From the NCBI GenBank assembly GCA_045600865.1, contig JAZRYS010000179.1, forward strand, positions 1 through 36,282: DNA of 36,282 nucleotides. Direction: 5' to 3'. This DNA comes from Aphodosoma sp045600865 (GTDB lineage: Bacteria; Bacteroidota; Bacteroidia; Bacteroidales; Paludibacteraceae). The notes under the pieces are model-generated. The model did not search any database. It saw only the letters and a list, made by a program, of their open reading frames with translations, and had not been told where the DNA came from. This document shows positions 23,276 to 31,672 of this stretch, one piece after another (the stretch's first letter is position 1; every line of letters starts with the position of its first letter). Position numbers and translations under genes: made by a program.

Positions 23276-23970
23276 AATCCTATTACGAATATTGTTGGTA
23301 TTTTGTTTATTCTCTCAAATCCTCCTTTCTTCTTCCACTCTGCAACGGTGCGGGTCACTATCCATTCCTCGGGACAGGTTATCCCGCTTGCAATGCATAT
23401 TTTTGTGCCTGGCTGGAGGGTGCGAAGAAGCTCTTCCATCATTGCAAGGTTGCGGTAGGGTGTCTCGATGAACACCTGAGTCTGTTTTTCGCCATAGACT
23501 CGTTTTTCGAGCGTCTTTATTCTGTTTATTCGTTCTCCCTTCTCGATTGGCAGATAGCCGTTGAATGCGAAACTCTGCCCATTCATCCCAGATGCCATCA
23601 CTGACATCAATATGCTTGATGGTCCCACAAGTGGGACTACTTGTATTCCTCTGCGTTGTGCTTCAGCCACTATGGCTGCTCCTGGGTCTGCCACTGCAGG
23701 GCAACCCGCCTCTGACATCACTCCGATGTCCTCCTTCCACACTTCTCCCATCTCGCTCATCAACTGCCCCATGTCTGTATGCTGGTTGAGTTCAAAGAAC
23801 TTCAACTGGTCAATGTCTATCTCACGGTCAACCTTCTTCAAAAACCTTCTTGCCGTCCTCACATTCTCGACAACAAAAAAACGCAAGGAGCGTATCACCT
23901 CAGCATTCCACTGAGGCAATACTCTCTCTACGTCATTTTCACCTAAAAATGTAGGTATCAGATAAATCAT
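23272..23970 (-). CDS. RsmI-like SAM-dependent methyltransferase
   Basis: A 232-residue protein of the tetrapyrrole methylase superfamily resembling RsmI, which 2'-O-methylates 16S rRNA C1402. The landmarks are MIYLIPTFLGEN, VMSEAGCPAVADPG, VVPLVGPSSILMSVMASG, FAFNGYLP and FIETPYRN. It differs from classical RsmI in lacking the LxREMTK-like stretch and in being about 45 residues shorter, so it may be the paralogous form common in Bacteroidetes with another target. It is 10 nt after the MFS gene and overlaps the nucleotidase start by 4 nt. Confidence 0.85.
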   Translation of the reverse strand: MIYLIPTFLGENDVERVLPQWNAEVIRSLRFFVVENVRTARRFLKKVDREIDIDQLKFFELNQHTDMGQLMSEMGEVWKEDIGVMSEAGCPAVADPGAAIVAEAQRRGIQVVPLVGPSSILMSVMASGMNGQSFAFNGYLPIEKGERINRIKTLEKRVYGEKQTQVFIETPYRNLAMMEELLRTLQPGTKICIASGITCPEEWIVTRTVAEWKKKGGFERINKIPTIFVIGL

Positions 23971-23983
23971 AAATTGTCAATTA
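23971..23983. repeat. CAATTGT-type heptamer site at the MFS gene stop
   Basis: AAATTGTCAATTA overlaps the stop codon of the MFS gene at 23981. It is the shortest of four related sites. Confidence 0.4.
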
Positions 23984-25630
23984 CTTAATGTTTGGCTCTT
24001 CAAGTCCGAGACCTTTCTTCTTGTCAACAGCCTTGAGGTAGATGCCGATAAGCAATGCTGCTGCACCGAGACATGCCAGCATGACGAGCACCCATGTGTA
24101 GTCGTATGACACTGAAGCTTGCTGAACAGTGATTTCGCCTGCTTCAACCTGTGCTGCGAGGTCTGTATTGGTATTCTTCAGTACCTTGCCGATGAGCAAT
24201 GGGAAGAGCCACAGGCCGATATTCTGAATCCAGAAGATAAGTGCGTATGCTGAACCGATGATTTTCTCGTCAACAAGCTTTGGAACAGATGGCCACAATG
24301 CTGCAGGAACGAGCGAGAATGATGCGCCAAGCACAAGGATAGTGAGGTATGCAACAACGACACCGCCAACTGAACTGCCCTTGCAGAGTGGCAATATGAA
24401 TGCAAATGTCAGGTGGCAGATGATGAGAAGCAGTGAGCCAATCATCAGCATTGATGCAGCCTTGCCTTTGTGGTCAACGTAGTTGCCGAGAATTGGTGTG
24501 ATGGCAACTGCCAGCAATGGGAATACGGCAAAGATTGTTTCGGCTGTTCCGCGCATGTAGCCCATCCAGCAATAAACTGCCAACGCTACTACTGCTACTC
24601 CCATGAGTCCAACTTTAGCCACCTTGTTTTTCATGAAGTTGCTTGTGAAAGCACCTGCGGCAACTATCAATACAAGTCCGTACTGGATATATGTTACGAG
24701 TTGTGAGGCAAAGAATCCTTCTGTAGCCTCAACGAGTGTGAGGTTGCACTGCAGCATGTTCACTGCATATTTCTGGAATGGGAAGATTGCTGAATAATAG
24801 AGAACGCAGAGGAGTGCGACAAGCCAGAACCCAAGTGAAGAGAGTATCTTGCCGATATCTGAAATCTTGAATGGGTCGTCCTGCTCTTCAGCCTCGCCTG
24901 TCTGTGCGTCGAGTTTCTTGTCCATGAAGAAGTAGGTGATGAACATTATCAAGGCGATGCAGAGTAATACAATACCGAATGCCACAGAACGGGATACGTC
25001 GATTGTGCCACCGAGTTTTGCAAAGAATGGCGAGAAAATCATACATGTTGTGACTCCAAGACGTGCAAGAGCCATCTCAGAACCCATTGCAAGAGCTGTT
25101 TCACGACCCTTGAACCACTTGACAATACCACGTGAAACCGTGATGCCTGCCATCTCTGTTCCGCAACCGAATATCATGAAACCGATTGCTGCCACTTTTG
25201 CTGACGCTGGCATTCCTTCGTAGAATGGTGCAACGCCAAGCTGTTGGAAACCTGGAATGTAATTCAGATGCTCAGTGAACCATGTCTCGGCAGACGAACC
25301 GATGAATGCCTCGGAAACAGCATAATACTTGATGATGCCACCGATGAGCATCACAACTCCTGAAAGAACGGCAGTGAAGCGTACTCCCATCTTGTCGAGG
25401 ATGATGCCGGCAAAGATGAGAAAGAACACAAAGACATTGAGAAAGGTCTCTGCTCCCTGCATTGTTCCGAATGCCTCAGAGTCCCAGCCTCGTGTTGACT
25501 CCATCAGCTCCTTGATAGGCGAGAGAATGTCCATGAAGATGTATGAACAGAACATTCCCAATGCGAGCAGCAACAATGCTATCCACCTCATGGCAGCATT
25601 GTCGCGCAATGTTTGTTTGATTTGTTCCAT
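23981..25630 (-). CDS. MFS transporter
   Basis: A 549-residue inner-membrane protein with about 12 hydrophobic helices, a long cytosolic loop (KLDAQTGEAEEQDDPFKI) near the middle and a basic C-terminal tail. Major facilitator features are LDKMGVRFTAVLSG between helices 2 and 3 and the repeated glycine-rich helices. The substrate is not evident; Bacteroidetes proteins of this kind are often annotated as nitrate/oxalate/sugar-type MFS permeases. It is 53 nt after aroE and 10 nt before the methyltransferase gene. Its stop codon sits in a heptamer repeat. Confidence 0.88.
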   Translation of the reverse strand: MEQIKQTLRDNAAMRWIALLLLALGMFCSYIFMDILSPIKELMESTRGWDSEAFGTMQGAETFLNVFVFFLIFAGIILDKMGVRFTAVLSGVVMLIGGIIKYYAVSEAFIGSSAETWFTEHLNYIPGFQQLGVAPFYEGMPASAKVAAIGFMIFGCGTEMAGITVSRGIVKWFKGRETALAMGSEMALARLGVTTCMIFSPFFAKLGGTIDVSRSVAFGIVLLCIALIMFITYFFMDKKLDAQTGEAEEQDDPFKISDIGKILSSLGFWLVALLCVLYYSAIFPFQKYAVNMLQCNLTLVEATEGFFASQLVTYIQYGLVLIVAAGAFTSNFMKNKVAKVGLMGVAVVALAVYCWMGYMRGTAETIFAVFPLLAVAITPILGNYVDHKGKAASMLMIGSLLLIICHLTFAFILPLCKGSSVGGVVVAYLTILVLGASFSLVPAALWPSVPKLVDEKIIGSAYALIFWIQNIGLWLFPLLIGKVLKNTNTDLAAQVEAGEITVQQASVSYDYTWVLVMLACLGAAALLIGIYLKAVDKKKGLGLEEPNIK

Positions 25631-25671
25631 AAAATATTAATTATTTAAATTATTTGTCTAAGCCAACGGCA

Positions 25672-25696
25672 AATTATCAATTATCAATTATCAATC
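25672..25696. repeat. CAATTAT short tandem repeat across the aroE stop codon
   Basis: More than three units of AATTATC span the aroE stop; on the minus strand the reading runs ATT GAT AAT TGA TAA. The last residues of AroE (IDN) are therefore encoded by repeat sequence. Confidence 0.7.
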
Positions 25697-26379
25697 GTGA
25701 AAAGCTTAATCGCTTCGTATGCCTGCTCCCTCAGCATCTCTATGCCACCCTTGACGCTTGCTCCATTCACACATGCTCTTCGCATGAATACCGTCTCTTT
25801 TGGATTGTACACTAAGTCAAGAATTACTATCTCTTTCTTTCCACTTTCTATATCTACAGGCGGACAACTGTCAACATTGGGGAACATTCCGAGTGGGGTG
25901 GTGTTGACTATTACATCATAGCCATTCGCGCTAATCATTCCTTCATCCATCTCACGATGTGAGACACTCCTATAGGTACATTTCATCTCATTCAGAACAT
26001 ACTTTACTGCCTGTGCCGCTCCTCCATCTCCAAGCACCAAGACATTTTTTCCTTCAATCCCTCCAGACATCTTCCTGAATCCGGCGACGTCGGTGTTATG
26101 ACCATACAGCTTGCCGTTCTTCTTTATCACAGTGTTGACTGCCCCGACTTCTTTTGCCTCATCTGATATCCAGTCGAGCATCGGTATTATCACTTTCTTA
26201 TAAGGTATGGTCACGTTCACACCGTCCATACTTTCCATGACCTTATGGAAATCCTTGATGTCTGCCAAGTCTATCAACTCGTATGAAGCATCTATGCCAT
26301 GGGCTTTGTAATACTCTTCATGAATCTCTTTCGACCACGAATGTCCCACAGGATGTCCTATCAGTCCAAAATGCTTCAT
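25684..26379 (-). CDS. aroE: Shikimate dehydrogenase
   Basis: AroE reduces 3-dehydroshikimate to shikimate with NADPH in aromatic amino acid synthesis. The 231-residue protein has GHPVGHSWSKEIH (Ser14 and Ser16 bind shikimate), VNVTIPYKK with catalytic Lys61, GAVNTV (Asn82), HNTDVAGF (Asp97) and the NADP loop LGDGGAAQA. It is shorter than Escherichia coli AroE (272) but usual for Bacteroidetes. The start MKHFGLIG is preferred; an in-frame Met two codons earlier (26385) is equally possible. It lies within the ten-gene run, 29 nt after the DedA gene. Confidence 0.93.
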   Translation of the reverse strand: MKHFGLIGHPVGHSWSKEIHEEYYKAHGIDASYELIDLADIKDFHKVMESMDGVNVTIPYKKVIIPMLDWISDEAKEVGAVNTVIKKNGKLYGHNTDVAGFRKMSGGIEGKNVLVLGDGGAAQAVKYVLNEMKCTYRSVSHREMDEGMISANGYDVIVNTTPLGMFPNVDSCPPVDIESGKKEIVILDLVYNPKETVFMRRACVNGASVKGGIEMLREQAYEAIKLFTIDN

Positions 26380-26408
26380 AATCATTCAGTTTATCTAAAA
26401 GTCCCAGA

Positions 26409-27041
26409 TTATTTGGATTTTCTGGATTTCAAGCAATACTTTTTAATTATCAGATAAGCCAAGACAATGGTCAGCACTCCCAGCAGGCAATATCCAATCT
26501 CGTGCGAATATTTGGTGACAAGTTCAATGTTGTCGCCTATCACATAGCCCAAAGCGGCAAGAACGCAGTTCCAGATGCCAGCACCGAGGGCTGTGAATCC
26601 AATGAATGCTCCAAGTGGCATACGTGCCAGTCCTGCAGGAATGGATATCAGCTGACGGATGCCGGGTATGAGCCGGCAGACGAACGTCGAGACCTTGCCA
26701 TGCTCGTTGAAATAATCCTCGGCCTTTTTTATCTTCTCGCCTGACAATAGGCAAAGATGACCTAACTTGCTGTCTGCAAAACCATATATTATAGGTCTGC
26801 CCAGCCATACGGAGAGTCCGTAATTGACTAATGCTCCCAATATTGCTCCGATTGTGGCAAATAGCACGATGAGAAATATGTTGAGGTCTGACCCTGGCAT
26901 GACAGACACTGCCGCTGCTGGTGGTACGACCACTTCTGACGGGAATGGAATGAACGAACTTTCGATTGTCATCAATGCAGTAATCGTTCCATAATTCATG
27001 TTTGCCTCATACCATGCGGCAATGGCTCCTACGTAATCCAT
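26409..27041 (-). CDS. DedA-family membrane protein
   Basis: A 210-residue inner-membrane protein with four to five hydrophobic segments. Family marks are IESSFIPFPSEVVVPPAA near the N-terminus with its conserved Glu, the mid-protein ALVNYGLSVWLGR, and CRLIPGIRQLISIPAGLARM with the Arg-Pro-Gly-Arg pattern (RLIPGIR). DedA proteins help move undecaprenyl phosphate or phospholipids across the membrane and affect envelope stability. It is 2 nt after the TPR gene. Confidence 0.92.
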   Translation of the reverse strand: MDYVGAIAAWYEANMNYGTITALMTIESSFIPFPSEVVVPPAAAVSVMPGSDLNIFLIVLFATIGAILGALVNYGLSVWLGRPIIYGFADSKLGHLCLLSGEKIKKAEDYFNEHGKVSTFVCRLIPGIRQLISIPAGLARMPLGAFIGFTALGAGIWNCVLAALGYVIGDNIELVTKYSHEIGYCLLGVLTIVLAYLIIKKYCLKSRKSK

Positions 27042-27043
27042 GT

Positions 27044-28021
27044 TTATTCTTCTTTTTTCAGTTCGATAATCATTTTGTTGATGTTCTCATCGTTCCCCAC
27101 AATCTTTTCCCTGCGTTTCAGGTATTCCACTATTTTCTTGGCTGGCTTTCCCATGCCAGACATGGCTTGGGCAGTCGCCAATGCCAGCATCACACGCTGT
27201 TCTTTGTTCAAACCCCTGATATGTGTGCATTTGTGTATTGCATTCATGGCAAGGACGTAGTTTCGCTCATGCAAGAAACAGTCTGTTTGAATAAGCAGCA
27301 TCTCGAAGTCTTTTGTGTCTGGACAGAGTGCCATATAGTAGCGGCAAGCATCTCTCATGCTGTTGTATTCCATAATCTGCATATAGGATTTCGTCAGCAT
27401 AAGCCATATCTGAGGATTCATTGGGTCAATTTCGGATGCCACCTTCAGGTATTCCACTGCCTTGGACGGATGGTTTATCACCATCATGTTGCTTGCGGCA
27501 ATTATCAGTATGTCAGGCGTATGGAATTTTTCTACTGACATTGCCATCAGTTCCAATATCGATTCAAAGTCACATCCGAATGTGTATAGATCTATTGCAA
27601 GTGCCGAAAGGTGGAGTTTCAGTTCTTCACAAGGTGTGGTCAGGTGACTGATGTATCTCTTGAAATAGTCCAGAGCGTTTTTCCTTCTGCCTGCCACTAT
27701 GGCGCAGTGTGATATAAAAGGCAATTCTTCCCAATGATCCATCTCTATCTCATCAATGTCCAAGCTTTCGTATAGTGCCAATGCTTTGATGGGATTGCCT
27801 TTCATTGCTGTGTTCCGGGCATGTATCAGCACCGCAAATGTGTTTTCAGGGTATAGTTCCTGCATGATGCTGTCTATCTTGTCAGATATTGCCGTGGACT
27901 CTTTAGACAATGCTATATCGTATGCCGTTGCAAAGTCACTGGGGTCAACGTACAGCTTCTTGGCTCCTCCTTCCAACATTTCAAGCACCCGGTTGTAAAT
28001 CTCTTCCAATTCTTTGTTCAT
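27044..28021 (-). CDS. TPR-repeat protein
   Basis: A 325-residue soluble protein, helical throughout, with TPR-like units; the clearest is at about 180-215 (HPSKAVEYLKVASEIDPMNP followed by QIWLMLTKSYMQ). No signal peptide. TPR proteins act as scaffolds for protein contacts; the partner is unknown. It is 10 nt after the YhcH gene and 2 nt before the DedA gene. Confidence 0.82.
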   Translation of the reverse strand: MNKELEEIYNRVLEMLEGGAKKLYVDPSDFATAYDIALSKESTAISDKIDSIMQELYPENTFAVLIHARNTAMKGNPIKALALYESLDIDEIEMDHWEELPFISHCAIVAGRRKNALDYFKRYISHLTTPCEELKLHLSALAIDLYTFGCDFESILELMAMSVEKFHTPDILIIAASNMMVINHPSKAVEYLKVASEIDPMNPQIWLMLTKSYMQIMEYNSMRDACRYYMALCPDTKDFEMLLIQTDCFLHERNYVLAMNAIHKCTHIRGLNKEQRVMLALATAQAMSGMGKPAKKIVEYLKRREKIVGNDENINKMIIELKKEE

Positions 28022-28031
28022 GGTGATGTCT

Positions 28032-28508
28032 TTATAATGTTGGCTTCTCTTTGTTTGGTTCTACGGAAATCTTGATGACCAGTTTCTTGTGTCCTGTTCC
28101 ACATTCCACAAGTGGCGCATGGCCGTCTTCTGGAGTGAAGATTGCGAACTCACCTGGTTCCACGGTCACCCACTCGGTTATCTTGTCGCCGAAGAACATC
28201 ACGTCCTTCTCTTCGTCGTATGGCATTGTCACGTTTTTCAGCTCTGCCACAGGTATGAACCCCATCACTTCCTTGCCGGATATGGGTATCTGTATGTCAA
28301 TGTATTTTTTGTGAGCCTCTATTTTTGCCTCCTCACGATTCCTGCCGTCAACCTCATCAACGTTTATATATACGTATCGTCCATCCAGTTCTATGTGACC
28401 GGGCCGAAGTTCCTGCAAGTTTAGCGACTGCAGTATCTCCATCACCATTCTCATGTTTTTGTGCAGGCTGTCGTATGAGTGCCCGTTTTCCAATCTGTCT
28501 TTTATCAT
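28032..28508 (-). CDS. YhcH/YjgK/YiaL family protein (DUF386)
   Basis: A 158-residue cupin-like protein. The motif AHKKYIDIQIPISG and the late PEDGHAPLV carry metal-ligand histidines, and FFGDKI with EPGEFAIF fit the family. Relatives are linked to sugar catabolism (N-glycolylneuraminate or beta-galactoside operons), some being sugar isomerases or anomerases. No sugar genes are next to this copy. Its ATG overlaps the stop of the upstream lipoprotein gene (ATGA), so the two are translationally coupled. Confidence 0.88.
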   Translation of the reverse strand: MIKDRLENGHSYDSLHKNMRMVMEILQSLNLQELRPGHIELDGRYVYINVDEVDGRNREEAKIEAHKKYIDIQIPISGKEVMGFIPVAELKNVTMPYDEEKDVMFFGDKITEWVTVEPGEFAIFTPEDGHAPLVECGTGHKKLVIKISVEPNKEKPTL

Positions 28509-29323
28509 CTTGTTTTTCCCAATCTTGTGCCAAGCAGTTCAATCTTGTTGCTGAATTTTCTCGTCTGCATTTTGTACAGGTTGATTTCTTGCAGCAGCCT
28601 GGCCAGCTCCAGTGTCTCTCTGAAAGCCTCGATGTCGCTTGTGCTCATGGCGTATTCGTGCTCGTTCTCTCCGTTGAGCCTTACCATGATGCTGCCATTG
28701 CTGTTCGCGATGAAACCTATCATGCCGTTTTCGATGCTGTCGTTGATTGTGATGAACTCGCGGTATGTACCTCCGTCCATGAATCCCGAAATGTTTTCTG
28801 CATCATTGATGCTCTTCTCGAATCCGTCCGCCAGAATTGTAAATCCTGTATGTTCCTCTTTCTTGCCAAAATAGTATGAGATGAACACAACCTCGCCAAG
28901 GTCATTTACCGTCGATTTGAGGTGGCACCTCCATGTGTTGTTCTCGGTCAGGAATCTTTTGTGCTCGTAGTTGCCGTAATCCTGATATTGGTCGATTCTG
29001 GAATAATTGAATTCCTTCGACAGCTCTTGCAACCTTGTGCTGTCTTCCCGCAGTATCGAGTCGAGCACCGGAAGGTTCTTTTCCGCCTCGCTGAACTCTA
29101 TTTGCCATTCCAATGTGTCGGCCATGCGGCGTGAGCGAATTTCCCTTGGATAGAGCTCGTGCAGCGAGTCTATTGCCAGCAGAGCGCCTTGCGGATCCAT
29201 TGCCGCCATGTATTTTGCCCTTTCAAGCAACTGTTCCGGGGTGCTTGCCTTTTCTGTACCGCACGAAGATATAATGATGATAGTCAGTATGTTGATACAT
29301 ATCATCAATGCTGTTTTTCTCAT
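28505..29323 (-). CDS. Lipoprotein of unknown function with a helical N-terminal part
   Basis: A 272-residue protein with lipobox ISSC (Cys21). After a Thr/Glu linker it has a TPR-like stretch (EQLLERAKYMAAMDPQGALL ... LHELYP), then a central part with TWRCHLKSTVNDLGEVVFIS and GFMDGGTYREF, ending in a Leu-rich helix with basic tail. I recall similar Bacteroidetes lipoproteins of unassigned function. It heads the ten-gene run with a probable promoter at 29352. Confidence 0.8.
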   Translation of the reverse strand: MRKTALMICINILTIIIISSCGTEKASTPEQLLERAKYMAAMDPQGALLAIDSLHELYPREIRSRRMADTLEWQIEFSEAEKNLPVLDSILREDSTRLQELSKEFNYSRIDQYQDYGNYEHKRFLTENNTWRCHLKSTVNDLGEVVFISYYFGKKEEHTGFTILADGFEKSINDAENISGFMDGGTYREFITINDSIENGMIGFIANSNGSIMVRLNGENEHEYAMSTSDIEAFRETLELARLLQEINLYKMQTRKFSNKIELLGTRLGKTR

Positions 29324-29351
29324 TTGAACGTATTATTCCAATAACCGGCTG

Positions 29352-29359
29352 CAAAGTTA
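29352..29359 (-). promoter_or_regulatory. Probable -7 box of the ten-gene run
   Basis: TAACTTTG on the minus strand, 28 nt before the lipoprotein start. No TTTG or TTG is found at the usual -33 distance, so the call rests on the -7 box and position. Confidence 0.55.
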
Positions 29360-29484
29360 ATAAAATATTTTTGAATTAACCGTTTTATTCACGTAAATTA
29401 TTCCTCATTCGGTTATTTTCACTGTTTCTGAACTCATTGCTTTTCGAAACTGATTTTTCCAGGCTTCCGGCTCTTGAAATCAAA

Positions 29485-29582
29485 CCGGCAAGATAGCGGC
29501 TCCGTCGCGGCTCCGCTGCAGCTCCGTCGCGTCTCCGCTCGGTGTCCGCTTTTCAGGTCCAAAAAGCGGAGAGCGAGCGGAG
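29485..29582 (-). repeat. 98-bp REP-like hairpin element, copy 2
   Basis: Inverted relative to copy 1 at 6021-6118 and of identical length. Read on the minus strand it has the same order: left arm (29582-29562, two substitutions relative to the right arm), loop, right arm (29553-29533, unchanged from copy 1), and an 11-nt period tail ending CTTGCCGG at 29485. Left-arm changes make the hairpin imperfect here (2 mismatches in 21). It lies in the 808-nt gap between divergent genes and 38 nt from repeat R2 copy B. Bases 29360-29484 show nothing I can name. Confidence 0.85.
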
Positions 29583-29620
29583 TGGTTGCCTCGGCTCAAC
29601 AGCAACCTGAGCTATTGCGT

Positions 29621-29708
29621 CTCGGCAGAACCAAACGAGTTTGGTTCTGCTCTTGGCTTGTCGGCAATTCGCTTTTACAGAGCTTTTTGGTGATTTGCAA
29701 AACTTGAA
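29621..29708 (+). repeat. Dispersed repeat R2, copy B
   Basis: 88 nt matching 53-139 in the same orientation. Positions 29626-29649 form a perfect 11-bp inverted repeat (CAGAACCAAAC and its complement) with a 2-nt centre; copy A has two mismatches there. The repeat ends 23 nt before the -33 box of the RNA promoter at 29732. Confidence 0.8.
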
Positions 29709-29731
29709 TTGGATAATTATTTGTGAAAACA

Positions 29732-29763
29732 TTTGGCCATGTCGGGAAATAATGCTACCTTTG
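29732..29763 (+). promoter_or_regulatory. Promoter of the candidate structured RNA
   Basis: TTTG (29732-29735) and TACCTTTG (29756-29763) are 20 nt apart. The sequence after TTTG (GCCATGTCGGGAAA) closely matches the promoter at 36136 (GCCACGTCAGGAAA). Confidence 0.85.
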
Positions 29764-29768
29764 CACGT

Positions 29769-30080
29769 GCAAACCGAGGCACAGCCCTGTGCTGACGAGG
29801 TTTGCGGTTGCAGCACGCCGTGAGGGACAGTGGGTGGGTTGCAGACATATTGATTCTTAGGCGTTTATTTGCGCTTTGTTTTGATTATAAGAGATCTGGC
29901 GATTTACTAAGCAATTCAAGACAAAGGCGGTAGATGTCTATGGTGTATGTAATATCTGCATTCGTTTTGTGCGTGTGCAATTACATACGGCGTGGACTGT
30001 ACTGCTTATTTTGATTGCTTGGGTTTGCCAGAACCTCTTATAACAGAATAAGCAGATAATGGTTTCACGCTTTTTTATTT
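29769..30080 (+). ncRNA. Candidate structured RNA with a long rod, 6S RNA-like
   Basis: The strong promoter ends at 29763 and the next open reading frame starts only at 30132. A 5' hairpin pairs 29769-29775 with 29799-29805. Then a long rod is built from nested helices: 29874-29883 with 30044-30052 (one bulge), 29885-29893 with 30035-30043 (TTATAAGAG, perfect), 29895-29899 with 30028-30032, 29909-29915 with 30014-30020, 29927-29932 with 30000-30005, and 29945-29953 with 29980-29988 (GTATGTAAT, perfect). A T-rich tract at 30071-30080 follows. A rod of about 180 nt interrupted by an internal bubble (29900-29908 against 30021-30027) is the shape of 6S RNA, which binds RNA polymerase. It has no tmRNA or RNase P RNA landmarks. 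It could instead be a long leader of the gene at 30132. Confidence 0.5.
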
Positions 30081-30131
30081 CCTAACTGGAGGATTCAGAA
30101 GCCAGGGTTTTCCGCAAAAACAAATCATTTT

Positions 30132-30734
30132 ATGAGAAAAACAATTCTCTTATTTGTCGCAGCATTGTTTTCTGCTGCTCTTTATGCTCAGTCGGTTTCT
30201 TTCGAAGGGGCAAACGTTGACCAATTCCAGGCAACTATGGCTAACAATGGCACCAAAATCTTCAATGTGCCTCTCGTGGGTACTTATGAACTGGTTGCAA
30301 AAGGAAGCCGGACATACACCATGACTGATGTTATCCGCTCTTCTGACATGTTCCTTCCTGCAAAAAGAAAAGGCGAGTCAAAAGATGCTTATGCAGAGCG
30401 GTTGGCCATTGCTGTCAAGGAATCACTCAACTCGTTGCTTACCGAGCTGAAGGCAAAGGCATTGTATTTGTTCGCAGAACAGGAAAATGCAGATTTGATA
30501 GCTTCACCGACATTTGCCATTACTACTAAGAAGAGTGACGAAGACAAAATCGAGGTTGAAATCCGTATCAAAGGATTCCCTGCACGATACACTTCTATTC
30601 GCCCATTACAGGCATCTGATTCAGCACTTGTGAGGACATCAAGACTCATCGAGAACGATATCAAGACGATTGACCTTGAGGTTACACGCAGCGAGAATAG
30701 AGAGATAAGGCAGTCTGTTGAACAAGAACGTTAA
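30132..30734 (+). CDS. Secreted protein of unknown function
   Basis: A 200-residue protein with a cleavable signal peptide (cut near YAQ at 18-20). The mature part has a helix-rich middle (AYAERLAIAVKESLNSLLTELKAKAL) followed by ADLIASPTFAI, a charged strand pair and IKGFPARYTSIRP. From memory this resembles a recurring Bacteroidetes pattern, ADxLVxPxF then KGYPAxYxxFR, in small exported proteins of unknown role. It has no lipobox. The outer membrane protein gene follows after 14 nt, so the two are likely one transcript. Confidence 0.8.
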   Translation: MRKTILLFVAALFSAALYAQSVSFEGANVDQFQATMANNGTKIFNVPLVGTYELVAKGSRTYTMTDVIRSSDMFLPAKRKGESKDAYAERLAIAVKESLNSLLTELKAKALYLFAEQENADLIASPTFAITTKKSDEDKIEVEIRIKGFPARYTSIRPLQASDSALVRTSRLIENDIKTIDLEVTRSENREIRQSVEQER

Positions 30735-30748
30735 TCGTGTAAGTTGTT

Positions 30749-31438
30749 ATGAAACGTACAACATTGACATTGATGGCTGTAGTATTATCCTTGTCTGCAT
30801 TATACTCACAGACTGTCAATTATTCGAGCATAAAGGTAAAGACATCGACTACGAGTCGAGAATATCCATACGACCAATTCGTGATGTTAAATTATGGACG
30901 TGTAGGAATAGACAATTCCCCTTCAGGCAATGTTCTTGGCATTCAATACGGTCAGGTACATATCGGAGGATGGTATGTCAGTGCAGATTTCTCTTTGTCG
31001 TCACTGCATTTTTCGTGTCAAAAAGGTATGCATGCTTCTCTGCATTGGAGTGATAATAATTATCATGTCTGGAATGGCCATTCAAGCGGAGTGAGTATTG
31101 TTGATAAATATTCCTTCAACCGAATAAGTTTTGGTGCAGGTGGTATTGTCAGAATGGTCATACCGTTGTATTTCTATCTTGGTCTTGGCTATTTATATCA
31201 AAACACCACCGTTAGGACAGAAGACTATGGTTGGGTTGAGTTTGTGGGTAATAAAACTCGACAAAATAATCCGCATAGTAGTGGATATTTCGAGCTTGGA
31301 TTACAAGGCAACATCAAAGGCTTCACGTTACGGACTGGTTATAGGTACAATTTCCATAAAAACCATGAGTTCTCGGTTGGTATAGGATGGACATTTGGCC
31401 GTAAAAGCAAGAATCAAAGCGCTAAAATCGATGAATGA
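30749..31438 (+). CDS. Predicted outer membrane beta-barrel protein
   Basis: A 229-residue protein with signal peptide MKRTTLTLMAVVLSLSALYS. The mature part alternates polar and aromatic residues (VLGIQYGQVHIGGWYVSAD, LYFYLGLGYLYQN, GYFELGLQGNIKGFTLRTG) and ends HEFSVGIGWTFGRK, with Phe in the last strand, as in small beta-barrels of about eight strands. No periplasmic domain is present. It may work with the secreted protein encoded 14 nt upstream. A terminator follows at 31494-31544. Confidence 0.82.
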   Translation: MKRTTLTLMAVVLSLSALYSQTVNYSSIKVKTSTTSREYPYDQFVMLNYGRVGIDNSPSGNVLGIQYGQVHIGGWYVSADFSLSSLHFSCQKGMHASLHWSDNNYHVWNGHSSGVSIVDKYSFNRISFGAGGIVRMVIPLYFYLGLGYLYQNTTVRTEDYGWVEFVGNKTRQNNPHSSGYFELGLQGNIKGFTLRTGYRYNFHKNHEFSVGIGWTFGRKSKNQSAKIDE

Positions 31439-31493
31439 ACATAGACGGGCTCAGGAGTTCTGAGAGCGGATGCTCCTGTCCCTGTGTCTGATA

Positions 31494-31544
31494 GAAACCG
31501 GTCATTGGAAATTCTTAAGACTTGAATTTCTGATGACCGGTTTT
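31494..31544 (+). terminator. Terminator after the beta-barrel gene
   Basis: Outer arms GAAACCGGTCAT (31494-31505) and ATGACCGGTTTT (31533-31544) pair, with an inner 7-bp helix (31508-31514 with 31524-31530), followed by AATTTG. The rest of the 313-nt gap holds the hyd promoter at 31673 and a lone TACATTTG at 31617 without a -33 box. Confidence 0.75.
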
Positions 31545-31672
31545 AATTTGAGGGACCTGAGCTCGATGCATAGTCTTTATGTGACCGACATGCGGTATCG
31601 GATTATTAAAAAATGTTACATTTGCATGCGGTTTGATAAGAAAAATAATGTAGATAATTATTTCATAAAATG

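Noticed and set aside
29769..30080. tmRNA, RNase P RNA or SRP RNA identity for the candidate RNA
   Set aside because: No tRNA-like ends with CCA, no tag reading frame, no RNase P core motif such as GAGGAAAGTCC and no SRP GGAA tetraloop helix were seen.
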